Of a DNA stretch of 64,000 nucleotides, positions 56,018-64,000 are shown piece after piece; position 1 is the stretch's first letter; every line of letters begins with the position of its first letter. The DNA comes from JAWPMT01 sp965229785 (GTDB taxonomy: Bacteria; Bacteroidota; Bacteroidia; Cytophagales; Cyclobacteriaceae), in contig CBDDJS010000001.1 in assembly GCA_965229785.1 (NCBI GenBank), positions 3,286,001-3,350,000 on the forward strand, read 5' to 3'. The notes beneath the pieces were generated by a model, which was given only the letters and a program-made list of their open reading frames with translations, did not search any database and was not told where the DNA came from. The translations under genes were made by a program, and so were the position numbers.

Positions 56018-56314
56018 ATGGATGGTTACGGAATGGTAAGGAATATGATTGCTACAAACCGCAGTAATCTATCGAGAGTCGGGCAACGTCGATCACACAA
56101 ATTCGAAAGCTTCGACACTTCTTTGTTTGAGCCGGATTTCCCCGTACTCAAGCCATTCGAAACGCAACCGCTATCGACGGAGTACAAAGCTCAAATCCTA
56201 GAGCAACAAGTAGCGATTGACAAAGCCGGACGTACCAAAGATCTGATTGCTGGTTTCATTTCATTAGCACTCACCACAGCCTTCATGATTTGGTTCTTTA
56301 GATTTATATTCTAA
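56018..56314 (+). CDS. Small hypothetical protein with C-terminal membrane helix
   Basis: The 98-residue product has a hydrophilic N-terminal ~70 residues and a C-terminal membrane segment (DLIAGFISLALTTAFMIWFF in part). The start may be the first ATG or the Met at residue 6. No family was recognised. It is followed by the 440-base region ahead of susC. Confidence 0.5.
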   Translation: MDGYGMVRNMIATNRSNLSRVGQRRSHKFESFDTSLFEPDFPVLKPFETQPLSTEYKAQILEQQVAIDKAGRTKDLIAGFISLALTTAFMIWFFRFIF

Positions 56315-56756
56315 AAATCAAAAAAATCTTCTCTTTTTTTTCTAACACATTGCGCTTCAAAATTTGAAAACTCCAAAAAGGGTTTAACACGCTACGTGTT
56401 TAAAATTTCCAAGGCCTCGATTTGACCCGGATATCAACGAAAAACTGGTTTTTGAGAGAGACACTTGATTTTGCCATTGGCAAATGACGTTTCAGGAAGA
56501 AATAAACATAACATCTAACTGCACGATTATTTTTCTACCTTCCTCAATTTGTCAATTTTTTAGGAGCATTCATTTTACCGAACATAGACAATTAGGCACC
56601 ATTTGTCTATCGTAAATGCCCACTCGTCAGGTGGACGCAACCATCCTCTAAAAATCCACCCCTAAACCGACTGTCCGTCTTTTTTACAATTCCTCGCTCT
56701 TTTTTACCTCTAACATTACCGATCATAATTCCAAATGTTTAACTAAATCTAATCTT
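56315..56756 (+). other. 442-base leader region of the SusC operon
   Basis: No gene is visible. The region contains an inverted repeat AACACG-CTA-CGTGTT at 56386-56400, another of 8-bp arms ATAGACAA and TTGTCTAT at 56584-56591 and 56603-56610, and two direct TCTTTTTTAC copies 20 bases apart at about 56678-56687 and 56698-56707. A long leader would fit a controlled transport operon, but no known riboswitch fold was recognised. Confidence 0.55.
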
Positions 56757-59700
56757 ATGAGGAACATTTTACTTTTGGTCTTGTGCCTTGGTTTGACCTT
56801 TTCAATCCAGGCGCAAGACAGAACGGTTTCAGGTAAGGTGATAGATGATACGGGGGAGCCGGTACCAGGCGCCAACGTCATCTTGAAAGGTACCGCCAAT
56901 GGTACAACCACCAGCCTGGACGGTACATACCGCCTAACCGTCCCCTCTGGAGGAGGTACACTCGTATTTTCTTTCATTGGTATGGTCAGCCAGGAGGCTG
57001 AGATCGGGTCTCGATCGGTTGTAGACATTACCATGAAGTCTGACGTCACTGAGCTACAGGAAGTAGTTGTTACTGCTTTAGGAGTTGCCCGGGACAAAAA
57101 AGCTTTGGGATTTGCAGTTCAGGAAGTAGAAAGCAAAGCGCTTACTAACTCAGGAGCTTCAAGTGCCGTTGATGCACTCGTCGGTAAAGCCGCAGGAGTG
57201 CAGATCACCCGTTCTTCCGGTTCTGCGGGGGGCGGTTCACGTATTCTTATTCGGGGTGTGACTTCTATGGTGGGTAACAACCAACCTTTGATCGTTATTG
57301 ACGGAGTTCGAACGAACAATGACTCCAATAATAGTGATCAGAACGCTTCTAACACCAACACCAACGGAACAGCAACCAGTAACCGTTTAATGGACCTCAA
57401 CGTCGAAGATATTGAGTCTGTGAGCGTACTGAAAGGAGCTGCTGCTACTGCACTTTATGGTACTGCCGGTGCTTCTGGCGTATTGGTAATCACCACTAAG
57501 AAAGGACAAAAAGGAAGCGGATTGCGAGTGAACTTTACCAACTCTGTGGCTTTTGACAACATTACCAGAAACCCTAAGCTGCAAAACATCTACGCTCAGG
57601 GTACCAATGGTAGCTACAGAGATCCTTCTACCGGAGCTTCTGGTTCCTGGGGACCTAGAATTTCAGATTTAGAGTATTCTACGGATCGTGATCATCCTGA
57701 TGCACCTGGTGACAGAGCCTTCGATGCTGATGGTAACTATCTGTATGACAACAACGGGTTCCTCGTTCCTGCCGGAACAGGTAATGGCAGAAGAGCTAAC
57801 TTGTATGACAACCTGAACGATTTCTACCAAACCGGTACAACTATCGCCAACTCTCTGAGTATTCAGGGTGGAAATGAAGTAGCTACTTTCCGATTCTCTT
57901 TCTCTAATCATGACCAGGAGGGAATCATTCCTAATGAGGAGTATAAGAGAAGAACTGTCGGACTTGCCAGTACGCTGCAAGCCACTGAAAAGCTTTCATT
58001 CGCTGCTACTATCAACTATGCGAGATCAGACCTCAGCAGAATCCAGCAAGGTTCTAATACGTCCGGTCTGTTATTAGGATTGTATAGAACACCTATTTCT
58101 TTTGATAACTCAAACGGATTTGGTTTTGATGCAGTTGATCAGCCTTCATCTTACATTTTCGCAAATGGAGCTCAGCGTAACTACCGTGGTGGCGGAGGTT
58201 ATGACAACCCTTACTGGGTAATCAACAATGCCATCAGAGGTGAGGAAGTAAACCGTGTGTTTGGTAGCTTCAAAGTGAACTACGCATTCAACGACTGGTT
58301 GAATTTTTCTGTTAACGTTGGTACCGACGTTACCAATGATATCAGAGAGCAAAACTTTGAGATCAACTCCAGAACCAACCCTAACGGGCAAGTATTCATC
58401 GATGATTATACTACTGTTCAGACAGACCTGATCGCCAGTGTTTCTGGTCAGGGACAATTGTCTAATGAGTTCGCATTGAACTACACCGGTGGTATCAACG
58501 TCTTTACCTATAATGATCGTAACTCCTACACTCAGGGTGACGGACTGACCATTCAAGGATTCGAGGACATTAGTAACGCATCGACTGTCAGCTCAATCGA
58601 GGATGATACCAGATACCGTCAGTTAGGTATTTTCGGCCAGGTTGAAGGTAGCTGGAGAAATACAGTATTCTTGACCGTTAGTGCGCGTCAGGATTATGAC
58701 TCCAGACTGGTTGTACCAGGACAAGAGTTCAACGCCAGTGATATCGGATTCTTCTATCCTTCTGTATCGCTTTCCTACGCATTCACTGAAATGATCCCTG
58801 ACAACCGTATCTTGTCATTCGGTAAGTTGAGAGCTTCATGGGCTCAAGTGGGTGGACCTCCTCCATTTGCTTATCTGACCAGTACTCCTTATGAGACTAA
58901 CGCAGTTGGTGACGGCTGGGGACCTACTATCGCATGGCCTATTGGTGGTCAGACTTCTTTCGAATTGGACAACCAGTTGGGCAACCCTCAATTGACTCCT
59001 GAGCTATCTACTACTATCGAATTCGGATTGGATTTGAGATTCCTTGATGGAAGAGTAGGATTGGATGTTACTTACTTCAATCGTGAGACCGAAGATGCTA
59101 TCCTGAATGCTTCATTACCTAGATCTACAGGTTACTCCAGTGTATGGCAAAATGCCGGTATTCTTGAGTCTGAAGGATGGGAGATCACTTTGAACGCTAC
59201 GCCTGTAAGCATTGGAGATTTCCAGTGGAATACACAGATCAACTGGACTAAAAATGAATCCATTGTTAAGCAGTTGGCTCCTGGTATCGAGCGACTATTC
59301 CTGGCCGGATTTAACAGTGCAGGTAGCTATCTGGTAACTGGAAATCAGTACGGTGCGATCTTCGGTGGTGCTTACCTGAGAGAAGATGCAGGTACTGACA
59401 GAGATACTGATTTGAACATCCCAGGTGGGCAGATCGTGATTAACAGCGATCCTTCTTCAAGTGAATATGGTTATCAATTGGTTGACCAGACACAACGTGC
59501 AATCGGTAATCCTAACCCGGATTGGATCGCAGGTTGGAATAACACCTTTACTTATAAGCGATTCACTGCTGGCTTCCTGCTTGACTGGAGACAAGGTGGT
59601 GACCTTTGGAACGGTACTGCATGGGCCCTTTCTTTCTTCGGAAGATCTCAGCTTACTGCTGAAACCAGAGAAGAGGCTCCTATTGTATTACCAGGCGTGA

Positions 59701-60068
59701 TCAATGTTGGGGATGCTGACAATCCTTCTTATGTGGATAACAACATTCCAATCGTGAGAGACCAAAACTACTGGCAGTCATCTCTTGGTGGATTCGGTGC
59801 TGTTGGAGAGCAGTTTGTGCAAGACGGTGGTTGGGTTCGTTTGAGAGAAGTTTCTTTCTCTTATGCACTTCCTTCTTCTTTCTTCGGACAGAGCTTTATC
59901 AAAGGCGGATCTGTCGGATTCATCGGTCGAAACCTTTGGTTCACTACCGAGTACGATGGTGTTGATCCTGAGACGAGCTTGACAGGTACTGGAAATGGTC
60001 AGGGATTTGACTACTTCAACCAGCCTAGCACTAAAACGGCGCTGTTCAAACTCTCACTTAACTTTTAA
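56757..60068 (+). CDS. SusC/RagA-family TonB-dependent outer-membrane transporter
   Basis: The 1103-residue protein has a signal peptide (about 1-21), a carboxypeptidase-regulatory-like domain (VSGKVIDDTGEPVPGANVILKG, in part), a TonB box region near residue 100 (LQEVVVTALG), a plug with the RagA motif (GSAGGGSRILIRGV, PLIVIDGV, VLKGAAATALYGTAGASGVLVITTKKG in pieces) and a large barrel ending FKLSLNF. It would import a glycan or peptide with SusD. Its codon choice (many AGA, GCT, GGT) differs from neighbours and suggests high expression. The substrate is unknown because no enzymes accompany it. Confidence 0.96.
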   Translation: MRNILLLVLCLGLTFSIQAQDRTVSGKVIDDTGEPVPGANVILKGTANGTTTSLDGTYRLTVPSGGGTLVFSFIGMVSQEAEIGSRSVVDITMKSDVTELQEVVVTALGVARDKKALGFAVQEVESKALTNSGASSAVDALVGKAAGVQITRSSGSAGGGSRILIRGVTSMVGNNQPLIVIDGVRTNNDSNNSDQNASNTNTNGTATSNRLMDLNVEDIESVSVLKGAAATALYGTAGASGVLVITTKKGQKGSGLRVNFTNSVAFDNITRNPKLQNIYAQGTNGSYRDPSTGASGSWGPRISDLEYSTDRDHPDAPGDRAFDADGNYLYDNNGFLVPAGTGNGRRANLYDNLNDFYQTGTTIANSLSIQGGNEVATFRFSFSNHDQEGIIPNEEYKRRTVGLASTLQATEKLSFAATINYARSDLSRIQQGSNTSGLLLGLYRTPISFDNSNGFGFDAVDQPSSYIFANGAQRNYRGGGGYDNPYWVINNAIRGEEVNRVFGSFKVNYAFNDWLNFSVNVGTDVTNDIREQNFEINSRTNPNGQVFIDDYTTVQTDLIASVSGQGQLSNEFALNYTGGINVFTYNDRNSYTQGDGLTIQGFEDISNASTVSSIEDDTRYRQLGIFGQVEGSWRNTVFLTVSARQDYDSRLVVPGQEFNASDIGFFYPSVSLSYAFTEMIPDNRILSFGKLRASWAQVGGPPPFAYLTSTPYETNAVGDGWGPTIAWPIGGQTSFELDNQLGNPQLTPELSTTIEFGLDLRFLDGRVGLDVTYFNRETEDAILNASLPRSTGYSSVWQNAGILESEGWEITLNATPVSIGDFQWNTQINWTKNESIVKQLAPGIERLFLAGFNSAGSYLVTGNQYGAIFGGAYLREDAGTDRDTDLNIPGGQIVINSDPSSSEYGYQLVDQTQRAIGNPNPDWIAGWNNTFTYKRFTAGFLLDWRQGGDLWNGTAWALSFFGRSQLTAETREEAPIVLPGVINVGDADNPSYVDNNIPIVRDQNYWQSSLGGFGAVGEQFVQDGGWVRLREVSFSYALPSSFFGQSFIKGGSVGFIGRNLWFTTEYDGVDPETSLTGTGNGQGFDYFNQPSTKTALFKLSLNF

Positions 60069-60079
60069 TCGACTCGATC

Positions 60080-61393
60080 ATGAAATTAAGAAAGTATAAA
60101 GTATTGTTGATGCTGACACTGATGTTGACAGCATTCTCTTGTGAGGACTTTTTTGCGGATCAAAATGTAGATCCTAATAAACCGATTACGGTTTCCGTAT
60201 CTGGTCAGTTGGCCAATGTCGAGTTGATCCTTGTGGATGTTTGGGGTGGTGCTTTCTCACGCTTCAATACATTGTTCATGCAACAAGTACAGGGTGTAGC
60301 CCGTCAGTGGACCTCATTCGATCAGTATGTGCTCACTCCTAACCGGTTTGATAACGCATGGCAGGAGATCTATGAGAACGCGTTGGTTGAGTTGGTAAAC
60401 ATCAAGCAGCAGTCTATCGACAATGGCTACAACCACTACCTTGGTGTAGCTAACGTACTGGAAGCATCTGCCTGGATGATGGCAACTGATGTTTGGGGAG
60501 ATATTCCTTTTTCTGAAGCGGTTCAGGGTTCTGAAAACTTCAATCCTGTGTTTGAAGACCAGGAAACAGTGATCTACCCTGCTATTATCGCACAATTGGA
60601 AGAAGCTATCACTTTATTCAATGGTTCTGCGGGTACCGTAGTACCAGGAAGTGAAGATGTATTTCATGGTGGTGATATCGATTTGTGGATCAAATCTGCC
60701 AATGCATTGCTGGCAAGAGCTCACTTGCACCAGGGTAACTACAGCCAGGCATTGACTCACGCTCAGGCTGCCTACGAAAGTGCTACTGAGAACATGGCAT
60801 ACACTTATCCAAGTGTAGCTGCCGGTGCTCCATGGTATCGATTCAACATCGGCCGTACAGGTGATATCGAATTCCACCCTACTATGAGAGGTATCATGGA
60901 AGGATTCAATGACGAAGCTCGACTGGGACAGTGGGACATCACTTTTGATGGTTCTCACCCTTACCTATCTGCCACTTACCGTCAGGAAATGATTTCTTAC
61001 CGTGAAATGCAGTTCGTGATTGCAGAAACGGCTTTCCGTACTGGCGGATCTGCTGCTACCATCAGAGAGGCATACCTGGCAGGAATCGAAGCTTCATTTG
61101 CTGAAGCGGGTGTTCCTGAAGCTTATGATGCCTATGTAGCGCAAAGTTCAGTTGATCCGGGAGAAGGTAATATCACCCTGGATGACATCATGATCCAGAA
61201 ATACATTGGTCTGTTTACTCAGGCTGAGGTATTTAGTGATTGGAGAAGAACTGGTATTCCTGCGTTGACCCCTGTTTCTGGAACCTCTGTTCCAAGAAGA
61301 TGGGATTACAGCTTTAACGAGTATCTGTTCAATGCCAATGCTCCCGCACAGAATGCCAATATTCTGTTTGAGCGTGTAGACTGGGATAACTAA
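60080..61393 (+). CDS. SusD/RagB-family nutrient-binding lipoprotein
   Basis: The 437-residue lipoprotein (lipobox LTAFSC, Cys about residue 21) has the SusD-like helical architecture with tetratricopeptide-like repeats (NVLEASAWMMATDVWGDIPFSEA in part, SANALLARAHLHQGNYSQAL in part). It starts 11 bases after the susC stop. It is of the shorter SusD-like type with about 440 residues. Ligand binding at the cell surface is expected. Its substrate is unknown. Confidence 0.93.
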   Translation: MKLRKYKVLLMLTLMLTAFSCEDFFADQNVDPNKPITVSVSGQLANVELILVDVWGGAFSRFNTLFMQQVQGVARQWTSFDQYVLTPNRFDNAWQEIYENALVELVNIKQQSIDNGYNHYLGVANVLEASAWMMATDVWGDIPFSEAVQGSENFNPVFEDQETVIYPAIIAQLEEAITLFNGSAGTVVPGSEDVFHGGDIDLWIKSANALLARAHLHQGNYSQALTHAQAAYESATENMAYTYPSVAAGAPWYRFNIGRTGDIEFHPTMRGIMEGFNDEARLGQWDITFDGSHPYLSATYRQEMISYREMQFVIAETAFRTGGSAATIREAYLAGIEASFAEAGVPEAYDAYVAQSSVDPGEGNITLDDIMIQKYIGLFTQAEVFSDWRRTGIPALTPVSGTSVPRRWDYSFNEYLFNANAPAQNANILFERVDWDN

Positions 61394-61409
61394 TCAAATG
61401 ACTTTAACG

Positions 61410-62459
61410 ATGAAAAATATTAGAAATATTTTAATGGTGGCTGTACTCGCAATGCTGGTATGGTCATGTGACCGGGCGGGTCAGTTTGAGGACTTTAATG
61501 AAGGAACTGAACCTGCAGCTGTAGCCGCATGGGTGAGTTCTCCTTCAGGAAATTTAACCCTGTCTGATCCTACAGCGAATGTATCTTTCGAGATCGAATT
61601 CATAGGAACAACCGTTGATCAATTCGAGATTACGGTAGCAGATAGCACCAATTCAGGCGTATTGATTACCGCTAATATCAGTGGTAATTACACAGGCGGA
61701 TTCTCCCTACAGGACATTGCTACTGCTCTGGGCACGAATGTAAGTGACTATGTTGAAGGGTATGGTTTTGAGTTTACCTCTACCGTAACCAGCAATGGCA
61801 TCACTTATACCACCAGTAACGCCAACACACGTGAGTTTGATGCCGTTTCTGATTTCAGTGAAGCGATCCTCGTTGAGACTGTAAAACTGGATGACAATTC
61901 TATCGCTTCAGATGGCATCATCAGTGATGGACAGTCTGACACAGTATTCCTTGAATTCACCAGTGGTCTCGGAGCGGTATTGGCTACCCTTCCAACCATT
62001 ACCAGAACATCTGTTTCCGGAAACACGGATGATGTGATTGGTGAAGTTCAGGCGATGGAAGATGAGGATGGCGAGATCGTCAAACATTTCTTCCTGTATA
62101 CTGCAGGAGCTGCAGCCAGTGACGTGATCAACTTCCAAATCAGTGAGGCTTCTGCAGTGAGCGCTACTGGCTTTGCCATGGAAGCGGTCGATCTGGATGA
62201 AGTCTTCACGATTGATAATGTTGCTCCTGTCGTTGATGGAAATGCATCTGTTGGTAATCGCGTGTTGTTGGTATTCAATGAAGAAATCGCATCAGTGAGT
62301 GCTACATTGGACGGTACTGCCATTGACATTGAAATAGAGGAAGATGGATTCACTCTTGATTACGCTTACGATGGAACTGGTACTGCGGTACTGAGTCTAT
62401 CTGTTGATGACTTAGCGGGAAACACCCTGAATTTGGGTGATTTCAACCTGACGAACTAG
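61410..62459 (+). CDS. Third lipoprotein of the Sus-like operon
   Basis: The 349-residue lipoprotein (lipobox LVWSC) starts at the ATG at 61410, which follows an in-frame ATG at 61398; the later codon gives the better signal sequence. The mature part is beta-rich with fibronectin- or Ig-like strands and Asp- and Glu-rich loops (EDEDGEIV, DGTAIDIEIEEDG). It fits the SusE/SusF position, where surface glycan-binding proteins are found, but no sequence match is claimed. Confidence 0.75.
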   Translation: MKNIRNILMVAVLAMLVWSCDRAGQFEDFNEGTEPAAVAAWVSSPSGNLTLSDPTANVSFEIEFIGTTVDQFEITVADSTNSGVLITANISGNYTGGFSLQDIATALGTNVSDYVEGYGFEFTSTVTSNGITYTTSNANTREFDAVSDFSEAILVETVKLDDNSIASDGIISDGQSDTVFLEFTSGLGAVLATLPTITRTSVSGNTDDVIGEVQAMEDEDGEIVKHFFLYTAGAAASDVINFQISEASAVSATGFAMEAVDLDEVFTIDNVAPVVDGNASVGNRVLLVFNEEIASVSATLDGTAIDIEIEEDGFTLDYAYDGTGTAVLSLSVDDLAGNTLNLGDFNLTN

Positions 62460-62498
62460 GCTACGATTAGGACCAATTAAGTCTAGGTTTTTTGATTC

Positions 62499-62528
62499 AA
62501 AGCCGGCGGACCCCTGCCGGCTTTTTTA
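62499..62528 (+). terminator. Terminator of the Sus-like operon
   Basis: Perfect 9-bp arms AAAGCCGGC and GCCGGCTTT enclose an 8-base loop and end in a run of T. It lies 40 bases after the last stop. Confidence 0.88.
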
Positions 62529-62552
62529 TTGCTCAACTTTGAGACAAAAAAA

Positions 62553-62572
62553 GAACCCCTTATCTGGGGTTT
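62553..62572 (-). terminator. Terminator for minus-strand transcription
   Basis: On the minus strand, arms AACCCC and GGGGTT enclose ATAAG-type loop bases and are followed by CTTTTTTT. It faces transcripts arriving from the right, although the nearest minus-strand gene ends about 620 bases away. Confidence 0.55.
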
Positions 62573-62697
62573 CGGCCTTTTTTACAATTTCTGAAATATC
62601 TGAAACCCTAAAATTGCATTCAGGGTTTAATAAACCGGGCGCTGCCCATACGGAACAAGAATAAAAAAACACAAACTAAGTAGTATAATTCTCGAAA

Positions 62698-62728
62698 GGC
62701 TATTTCTCAAGGAGGTAGCCATTCTTTT
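62698..62728 (+). terminator. Hairpin with T-run enclosing a Shine-Dalgarno-like sequence
   Basis: GGCTATTTCT pairs with AGGAGGTAGCC over about 10 bp, three of them G-T pairs, and a run of eight T follows. The AAGGAGGT core, a perfect Shine-Dalgarno sequence, lies in the 3' arm. There is no gene immediately downstream. Confidence 0.45.
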
Positions 62729-63030
62729 TTTTAGACCATTTGGTGAAAGAATTATTGGTCGATATCAGGGATCAAGCAATATTTCTGAGGACCATCCTTA
62801 AATAGTGAAAATTTCATTTTAGGGTTATTATGCTACCTCGCTAAAGTAATCGGCACAAAGTGGTTCACCAGAACCAAGAAATCACCATTTCAACAGCAGA
62901 AAAACGGAATAACTGATTAACTCAATCTCTTTGGATCAATGGAGAAATTATATTCCTCCCCAGATTTACCGATTGATCCGATATCAGATCGAAAGGATCG
63001 AGCCATTACCTGGGCACTATCAACAAAATA

Positions 63031-63043
63031 ATTAGGACCAATT
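63031..63043 (+). repeat. 13-base direct repeat
   Basis: ATTAGGACCAATT occurs here and at 62466-62478, just after the Sus-operon lipoprotein stop. The following bases are also similar (GTCAGG against GTCTAGG). The copies are 565 bases apart. Confidence 0.5.
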
Positions 63044-63188
63044 GGGTCAGGTGTTGAATGCCTTTCAGCCTCAAAAATTGCTCCCCGGAGCGGCTATTAA
63101 TTCCTTTCGGCGGTGGAGAACTTAATGACTCATTAACAGCGGATCATTGCAATAACATCATTACTCCAAAGGTTCCTTCTTGATCCTG

Positions 63189-63998
63189 TTACCTCCAATC
63201 GACATAAACTACTCCTGGTATCCACCTCAAAACAACGGAAGCATACGACCATGGCATATGATCAATGAGCACATCGATACCCTTCTTTTCGACCTTTAAC
63301 TTCCAGTTTTCATCTTCCTTTTCCAGAAACCCATCTCTTTGTAAAAAGGATTGCTGAAGCCCTGAAATAGATGTACTTCCTAAATGTTGCCAGTTTTGAA
63401 TTACTCCTTCGAGCAATTGTTCAGCCGTATCAACCTCTACTTGCGTCATTTCGAGCCCTGTTTCCATTCGTTCGGAAAAAGGCATACCGCACAGGATCTT
63501 GTTAAGCGTCAGGTTGTATTCGGGTTCATCCCAGTCAAAACCGCAGATATGATGCAGCAACCGGACCGCCCTGCTCTTTTCAACATTGGATTTAAATCCA
63601 TTTTCCTCATTGAAATAATCAAGCATTGAAAATATACGCTGAAAAAAAGGCCAGATCAACACCAAACCCGCATTGGTGACTTTAAGGTTAGATAACGCCT
63701 CTGACGTTTCCTCCAGTGGGTCAAAAGTCTCTTCTTTTGAGGCTACCTCAGAAGCTTTTGGAGGCTTTACTTCCTCTTCTAATATGGCCAATTTTTGAGG
63801 TTCCAACCATGAGCTGATTGCTTCATATCCCCTATTCAAGCCTTGTGACAACCATTTTTGTACCAGCTGGTATTTGTAGGTTGAATGTTCTGCAAGCTCC
63901 TGCATGTAAAACCTCAGGACCTGATCGAAATTTACACCATACTGACCTATTCGATTGGCCAACATCAGTCGTATGGTCAGCAATCTGCCCTCATCCAC
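63189..63998 (-). CDS. Contractile injection system tape-measure-like protein (5' truncated by edge)
   Basis: The visible 269 residues are the C-terminal part of a longer protein. They match the pattern of the contractile injection system tape-measure family: NAGLVLIWPFFQRIF, then RAVRLLHHICG, then PEYNLTLNKILCGMP, then WQHLGSTSISGLQQSFLQRDG, and finally a VLIDHMPWSYASVVLRWIPGVVYVDW end given in part (MPWSYASVVLRWIP). The preceding ~100 residues are an acidic linker. The family sets tube length in phage-tail-like injection systems. The rest of the gene and likely the locus lie past 64000. Confidence 0.8.
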   Translation of the reverse strand: MDEGRLLTIRLMLANRIGQYGVNFDQVLRFYMQELAEHSTYKYQLVQKWLSQGLNRGYEAISSWLEPQKLAILEEEVKPPKASEVASKEETFDPLEETSEALSNLKVTNAGLVLIWPFFQRIFSMLDYFNEENGFKSNVEKSRAVRLLHHICGFDWDEPEYNLTLNKILCGMPFSERMETGLEMTQVEVDTAEQLLEGVIQNWQHLGSTSISGLQQSFLQRDGFLEKEDENWKLKVEKKGIDVLIDHMPWSYASVVLRWIPGVVYVDWR

Positions 63999-64000
63999 AT

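Larger units (their letters stand above)
62530..63188. other. 660-base structured non-coding region
   Basis: No credible gene was found. It carries the minus terminator at 62553-62572, an inverted repeat of AAACCCT at 62603-62628, a plus-strand hairpin with eight T at 62698-62728, complementary GAGGTAGC and GCTACCTC at 62712-62719 and 62832-62839, an inverted repeat TGGTTC...GAACCA at 62861-62876, and a 13-base direct repeat shared with 62466-62478. Confidence 0.6.

Noticed and set aside
1..64000. tRNA, rRNA, transposase or prophage
   Set aside because: I looked along the gaps and coding regions and saw no cloverleaf, rRNA-like stretch, DDE-type transposase or phage gene cluster. Short tRNAs could be missed by eye.

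Overview
The window looks like chromosome of a free-living Bacteroidota bacterium, most likely a Cytophagales-type gliding or marine lineage. The evidence is a SusC/SusD pair, a hybrid two-component regulator fused to an AraC domain, a C-terminal type IX secretion (T9SS) sorting domain, an IPExxxVDY-family protein, tail-fibre-like proteins with the Bacteroidota C-terminal coiled coil, promoters of the TTTG/TAnnTTTG type, and few Shine-Dalgarno-like sites. No rRNA, tRNA, CRISPR array, transposase or prophage was recognised.

Layout. Positions 1-4.8 kb carry the end of an unknown gene, a small T9SS-sorted protein and a 1356-residue nested-repeat surface protein closed by a terminator. At 4.9-8.9 kb lies a hybrid sensor/regulator. 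A J-domain membrane protein, a small membrane protein and a large VPS10/BNR-type secreted propeller protein follow on the minus strand (8.9-13.1 kb). From 24.7 down to 13.4 kb runs one tightly overlapping minus-strand operon of thirteen genes for a type II secretion-like machine: MORN lipoprotein, GspK-like, two minor pseudopilins, GspF, GspG-like, prepilin peptidase, GspE, GspD, GspL-like, GspM-like, a repeat lipoprotein and a GspC-like protein. This is the most striking system in the window because complete machines of this type are uncommon in Bacteroidota.

Positions 24.8-38.5 kb hold mostly housekeeping genes: pyruvate kinase, IPExxxVDY protein, acpP-fabF-rnc, nadE, yidD, a BamA/TamA-like outer-membrane protein, an SDR/DUF2867 protein, fabI and ispE. 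Between fabI and ispE sits a four-helix-bundle (23S-IVS type) gene bounded by 23-bp inverted repeats that looks like a small mobile cassette. Positions 38.5-46.3 kb carry a Crp/Fnr regulator, an unusual membrane-anchored PhnD-like binding protein, a DMT transporter, an LptF/G permease and tgt. Positions 46.8-52.7 kb carry a second tail-fibre-like protein, a DUF418 membrane protein and a second VPS10/BNR protein. Positions 52.8-56.3 kb carry a small beta-barrel, a GT2 glycosyltransferase, an ECF sigma factor and rsmG. Positions 56.7-62.5 kb form a SusC-SusD-lipoprotein operon with no visible enzyme genes. After a structured non-coding stretch, the right edge cuts a minus-strand gene whose C-terminal region matches the tape-measure family of contractile injection systems, so a phage-tail-like injection locus probably begins just outside the window.

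Together the genes give a picture of a predatory or polymer-degrading envelope-rich lifestyle (three kinds of secretion or injection machinery are implied: T9SS cargo, a T2SS-like machine and a contractile system) interleaved with core lipid, cofactor and RNA metabolism. All assignments are from reading the translated sequence; no database search was run.
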